DNA from: Planctomycetia bacterium
Lineage (GTDB): Bacteria > Planctomycetota > Planctomycetia > Pirellulales > Thermoguttaceae
Reading direction: 5' to 3'
Length of the DNA: 44,744 nucleotides
NCBI GenBank assembly: GCA_030527705.1
Contig: JAUNAI010000003.1
Span: 1-44,744, forward strand
In this document: positions 42,421-44,744 of the stretch, piece by piece
Layout of the letters: each line of letters begins with the position of its first letter
Numbering within the stretch: the stretch's first letter is position 1
Notes under the pieces: generated by a model
The model's database searches: none
Told to the model about the DNA's origin: nothing
What the model saw: only the letters and a program-made list of their open reading frames with translations
Position numbers and translations under genes: made by a program

Positions 42421-43443
42421 ATGCATCCCATTTATGAAAAACCTAGAATTTACGACTGTATTGTCGGCTGGGCGGCCGGTGACGCGCTAGGAAGTTGGGT
42501 TGAGTTCTTGAGCCTGACTGAAATTCGTGACGAGTACGGTCCTGACGGCGTGACGGAATATAGGCTGGTGGACGGAATCGCGGAAATTACGGATGATACG
42601 CAGATGACGCTTTTTACGCTGGCAGGAATTTTACTTTGGGAGCGGGAGCGCTCGGTGAATCCTGGCGCTAGGCTGGAAACTGCGTTATATGATGCCTATC
42701 AGGACTGGTACGCGACGCAGGAACCGGACGACAGTCGGTGGAAGATGAAATATCAGCCACGGACGAAATTGTATCAGAATTGGGACCTACATCGTCGTGA
42801 AGCACCAGGATGCACATGTTTGAGCGCGTTACAGAGCGAAAAAATGGGCACGCTGGCATGGCCCATTAATGACAGTAAGGGAAATGGCGGTGTCATGCGC
42901 GTCGCGCCGATTGGGTTCTGGTTTTCACGCCAAGAACAGAGTGTTGAGGAAACCATGGTGATGGGGGCCGTTTCCGCGGCGATTACGCATGGGCACCCGC
43001 TCGGTTATATAAGTTCGGCCCTGATGGCGGGACTGGTGAATGAGTGTATTTACGGGGATTCCGCCACGCTAAAAGAAGCAGTTTTACGCTCGAAAATGAG
43101 AACGGAACAGATTTTTGCTGGAACGCGGTATCTGGAGGAACTGCTGACGCTCGTGGACCGCGCGATTCAATTATCAGAGACTAGAGAAGAGCCGGTTTCC
43201 GCCATGTCGAAACTAAGTAAAAGTTGGTTGGCGGAGTCGGCTGTCGCGATTGCGATTTACTGTGCGTTAAAGAATGTGAACGATTTCGGACACGGAATTA
43301 TTACTGCTGTTAATTTCAGCGGTGATAGTGATACCGTCGCAGCGATTACGGGTAACATTCTCGGAGCGTGGGTCGGAATCGAAAAAATTGATGAAAAATG
43401 GATTACTCCCCTGAAAATAGACCGTTTTCTTATGAGTTTATAG
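42421..43443 (+). CDS. ADP-ribosylglycohydrolase family protein (cytosolic)
   Basis: 340 residues, no signal peptide. Family motifs are complete: CIVGWAAGDALGSWVEF, EITDDTQMTLFTL (TDDT, first metal-site), NGGVMRVAPIGFWF, AITHGHPLGYISSALMAG, and VNFSGDSDTVAAITGNILGAW (SGDSD, second metal-site). Members remove ADP-ribose from proteins or act on small ADP-ribosyl compounds; some operon-linked relatives have unknown substrates. Its position after a sugar-uptake operon may reflect a role in nucleoside or N-glycoside turnover, but that is a guess. It is clearly different from the exported relative at 17173-18837. Ribosome site poor. Confidence 0.85.
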   Translation: MHPIYEKPRIYDCIVGWAAGDALGSWVEFLSLTEIRDEYGPDGVTEYRLVDGIAEITDDTQMTLFTLAGILLWERERSVNPGARLETALYDAYQDWYATQEPDDSRWKMKYQPRTKLYQNWDLHRREAPGCTCLSALQSEKMGTLAWPINDSKGNGGVMRVAPIGFWFSRQEQSVEETMVMGAVSAAITHGHPLGYISSALMAGLVNECIYGDSATLKEAVLRSKMRTEQIFAGTRYLEELLTLVDRAIQLSETREEPVSAMSKLSKSWLAESAVAIAIYCALKNVNDFGHGIITAVNFSGDSDTVAAITGNILGAWVGIEKIDEKWITPLKIDRFLMSL

Positions 43444-43545
43444 CACGTAAATTGGAAAATGAGGGAGAATTCCAGAAAATGAATGGAGAGAGATTCTGGA
43501 CACAGAACTTTGGGTAAAGAATTTTCGGTAAAACGACACTCCCCC

Positions 43546-43573
43546 TTGTAAATTTCTCGCGCGGAATTAAAAT
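43546..43573 (+). promoter_or_regulatory. Candidate promoter of the esterase gene
   Basis: TTGTAA (43546-43551), a 16-nt spacer and TAAAAT (43568-43573), 73 nt before the start codon. Upstream, CCAGAA (43472-43477) and TTCTGG (43494-43499) form a small inverted repeat. Confidence 0.4.
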
Positions 43574-43645
43574 AAAAGATAAAGTCGGGAAAGCTACGCT
43601 GTTCCTGATTTTTAGTGGTTAAATCGTTATAAAAAGGAATTTTTC

Positions 43646-44608
43646 ATGAAATCTACACTTTCCCACCTGATGAAGTCGGTAATATGCAGGCTGACAGTCT
43701 GTTTTTCGGTCGGTTTTACGGCTGTTTTAATGTCTGTTTGGGCGGCTATTTTCACGTTCGCGACGCTCGCACAGGCGCAGAATGTTGAAGTTTATGAACT
43801 CTGGCCGAACTTGGCTCCTGGCGAGACGGAAAAGACACCCGACGCGGAAAAGCCACAGAAAGACGGAATTCGGCGTGTTCATCACGTTACGAATCCGACG
43901 ATTCACGTTTATCGTCCTGAAAAAAAGACGACAGACAGCATCATACTGATTTTCCCCGGTGGTGGTTACGGAATTCTCGCGGCAGACCATGAAGGTGTAG
44001 AAGTCGCACAGTTCCTTAACGCGAAAGGTGTCACTGCGGCGGTCGTCTATTACCGTGTTCCTCGTCGAAGTGGTCACGAGAAACACTGGGCAGCATGGCA
44101 AGACGCGCAACGTGCGGTCCGTTATGTACGTGCAAATGCCGAGAAATTCGGTATCAATCCTGAAAAAATTGGCTGTATGGGTTTCTCAGCCGGTGGACAC
44201 CTGACGCTTATGACTGCCACGACAAGCCAGACTCCTGCTTATGAGCCGGTCGATGAACTGGATAAGGTGCCGTGTCACGTGAATTTTGCCGCGCCGATTT
44301 ATCCGGCTTATGTTCTGGAAGATGGTCGGGATGGCGGAAATAAGGAAAAAGGAAATAATTCGTCAATCGTGGACGATTTCGCGTTCGATACTAAAACTCC
44401 GCCAATGTGTTTCATTCACGGAGATTCGGACGGTATTTCCGCCATGGGGTCCGTTGCGGTATATCATAAACTTCGTACGATGAACATTCCGGCGGAACTT
44501 CATATTTTCGCTCGCGTTGGGCACGGTTTCGGCATGCGCGCTAAGGAGGTTCACTCGCAGACGTGGATGGATCGTGTTTATGAGTGGATGGTCGTGATGA
44601 AAAAATAA
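43646..44608 (+). CDS. Secreted alpha/beta-hydrolase esterase (acetyl esterase/BD-FAE-like)
   Basis: 320 residues. A long signal peptide with a basic start (MKSTLSHLMKSVICRLTVC) ends at about TLAQAQN. The oxyanion block LIFPGGGYGILAADHEG is followed by GCMGFSAGGHLTLMTAT (nucleophile Ser in G-x-S-x-G), CFIHGDSDGISAMGSV (Asp) and VGHGFGMRA (His). This pattern is common in exported planctomycete and Bacteroidetes esterases that deacetylate or deferuloylate polysaccharides. The true substrate is unknown. It has its own promoter candidate, so it may not belong to the nag operon. Confidence 0.82.
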   Translation: MKSTLSHLMKSVICRLTVCFSVGFTAVLMSVWAAIFTFATLAQAQNVEVYELWPNLAPGETEKTPDAEKPQKDGIRRVHHVTNPTIHVYRPEKKTTDSIILIFPGGGYGILAADHEGVEVAQFLNAKGVTAAVVYYRVPRRSGHEKHWAAWQDAQRAVRYVRANAEKFGINPEKIGCMGFSAGGHLTLMTATTSQTPAYEPVDELDKVPCHVNFAAPIYPAYVLEDGRDGGNKEKGNNSSIVDDFAFDTKTPPMCFIHGDSDGISAMGSVAVYHKLRTMNIPAELHIFARVGHGFGMRAKEVHSQTWMDRVYEWMVVMKK

Positions 44609-44624
44609 AAAATTAAAAAATAAA

Positions 44625-44648
44625 GGAGATCACCCCTATGATTTCTCC
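44625..44648 (+). terminator. Hairpin after the esterase gene
   Basis: GGAGATCA pairs with TGATTTCTCC (one bulged T) around CCCCTA, 17 nt after the stop codon. No T run follows directly, so termination strength is uncertain. 44649-44744 is AT-rich and shows no gene before the window ends. Confidence 0.4.
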
Positions 44649-44744
44649 TAGCTAGTTTGCCCAAAAGTTTTTATGATGTGCTTTTCTATTTTTTCTATTG
44701 ATTTTTTTTGCAATTAAAATAATTATTTAAATTTTAGAGAAAAG

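Noticed and set aside
1-44744. CRISPR array, tRNA or rRNA genes, IS transposases
   Set aside because: No regularly spaced direct repeats, cloverleaf with the usual T-arm, rRNA-like sequence or transposase frame was found. The repeats present are the dispersed elements described above.

Overview
The window looks like a member of the Planctomycetota, probably an anaerobic, host- or gut-associated lineage with moderate GC. Three things point there. The large protein at 8517-12293 has an N-terminal basic LEPR-xLL-type motif (LRLETLEQRCLLS) and a C-terminal dockerin. An ABC exporter is followed by an EpsI-like exosortase-associated protein. The genome is scattered with secreted hydrolases that are not grouped as cellulosomes. 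The Fe-S dependent glycerol-3-phosphate oxidation genes fit low-oxygen life. No BLAST, HMM or fold search could be run; every call rests on motifs read by eye.

Layout. 1-2700 is AT-rich and unlike the rest. It holds terminator-like hairpins, three tandem short genes sharing a leader but differing in Cys/aromatic-rich cores, and a radical SAM/SPASM maturase split by a frameshift; this is best read as an undescribed RiPP locus. 2707-7940 (minus) is glycerol-3-phosphate uptake and oxidation: transporter, GlpA-like dehydrogenase, a second flavoprotein, and a DUF1667 protein. 8517-12293 is a giant LEPR/IdeS-like protease/dockerin protein. 12368-15484 (minus) is a secreted clan-D alpha-galactosidase-like enzyme, followed by a solitary trpB (plus). 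17173-24124 (minus) is a probable operon of secreted proteins: a beta-strand-repeat surface protein behind a C11 homopolymer, an SGNH-esterase/sialidase fusion, a Tat-exported phosphoesterase and a secreted ADP-ribosylglycohydrolase-like enzyme. tyrA lies upstream of it. 25530-29774 (plus) is an ABC exporter plus EpsI-like protein.

29915-37804 (minus) is a polyamine operon: speD, arginine/lysine-type decarboxylase, speE, speB, carboxynorspermidine synthase, nspC, then a DA1-like secreted metallopeptidase. It encodes both known routes to spermidine and is preceded by a long structured leader. 38555-44608 (plus) is amino-sugar catabolism (nagB, nagA, a sodium/solute symporter), then a cytosolic ADP-ribosylglycohydrolase and a secreted esterase. 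Sialidase, esterase, nagA and nagB together suggest use of host or dietary sialylated/GlcNAc glycans, although nanA/nanE/nanK are not in the window.

Two families of small dispersed elements run through the intergenic DNA. A 3'-end element (called R3 here, about 150 nt with three conserved stems showing compensatory changes, often followed by a palindrome) sits just after stop codons. An approximately 105-nt element (called R5 here, with a conserved hairpin and weak terminal inverted repeats) sits in 5' leaders. One R5-like copy interrupts an R3 copy, which suggests mobility.
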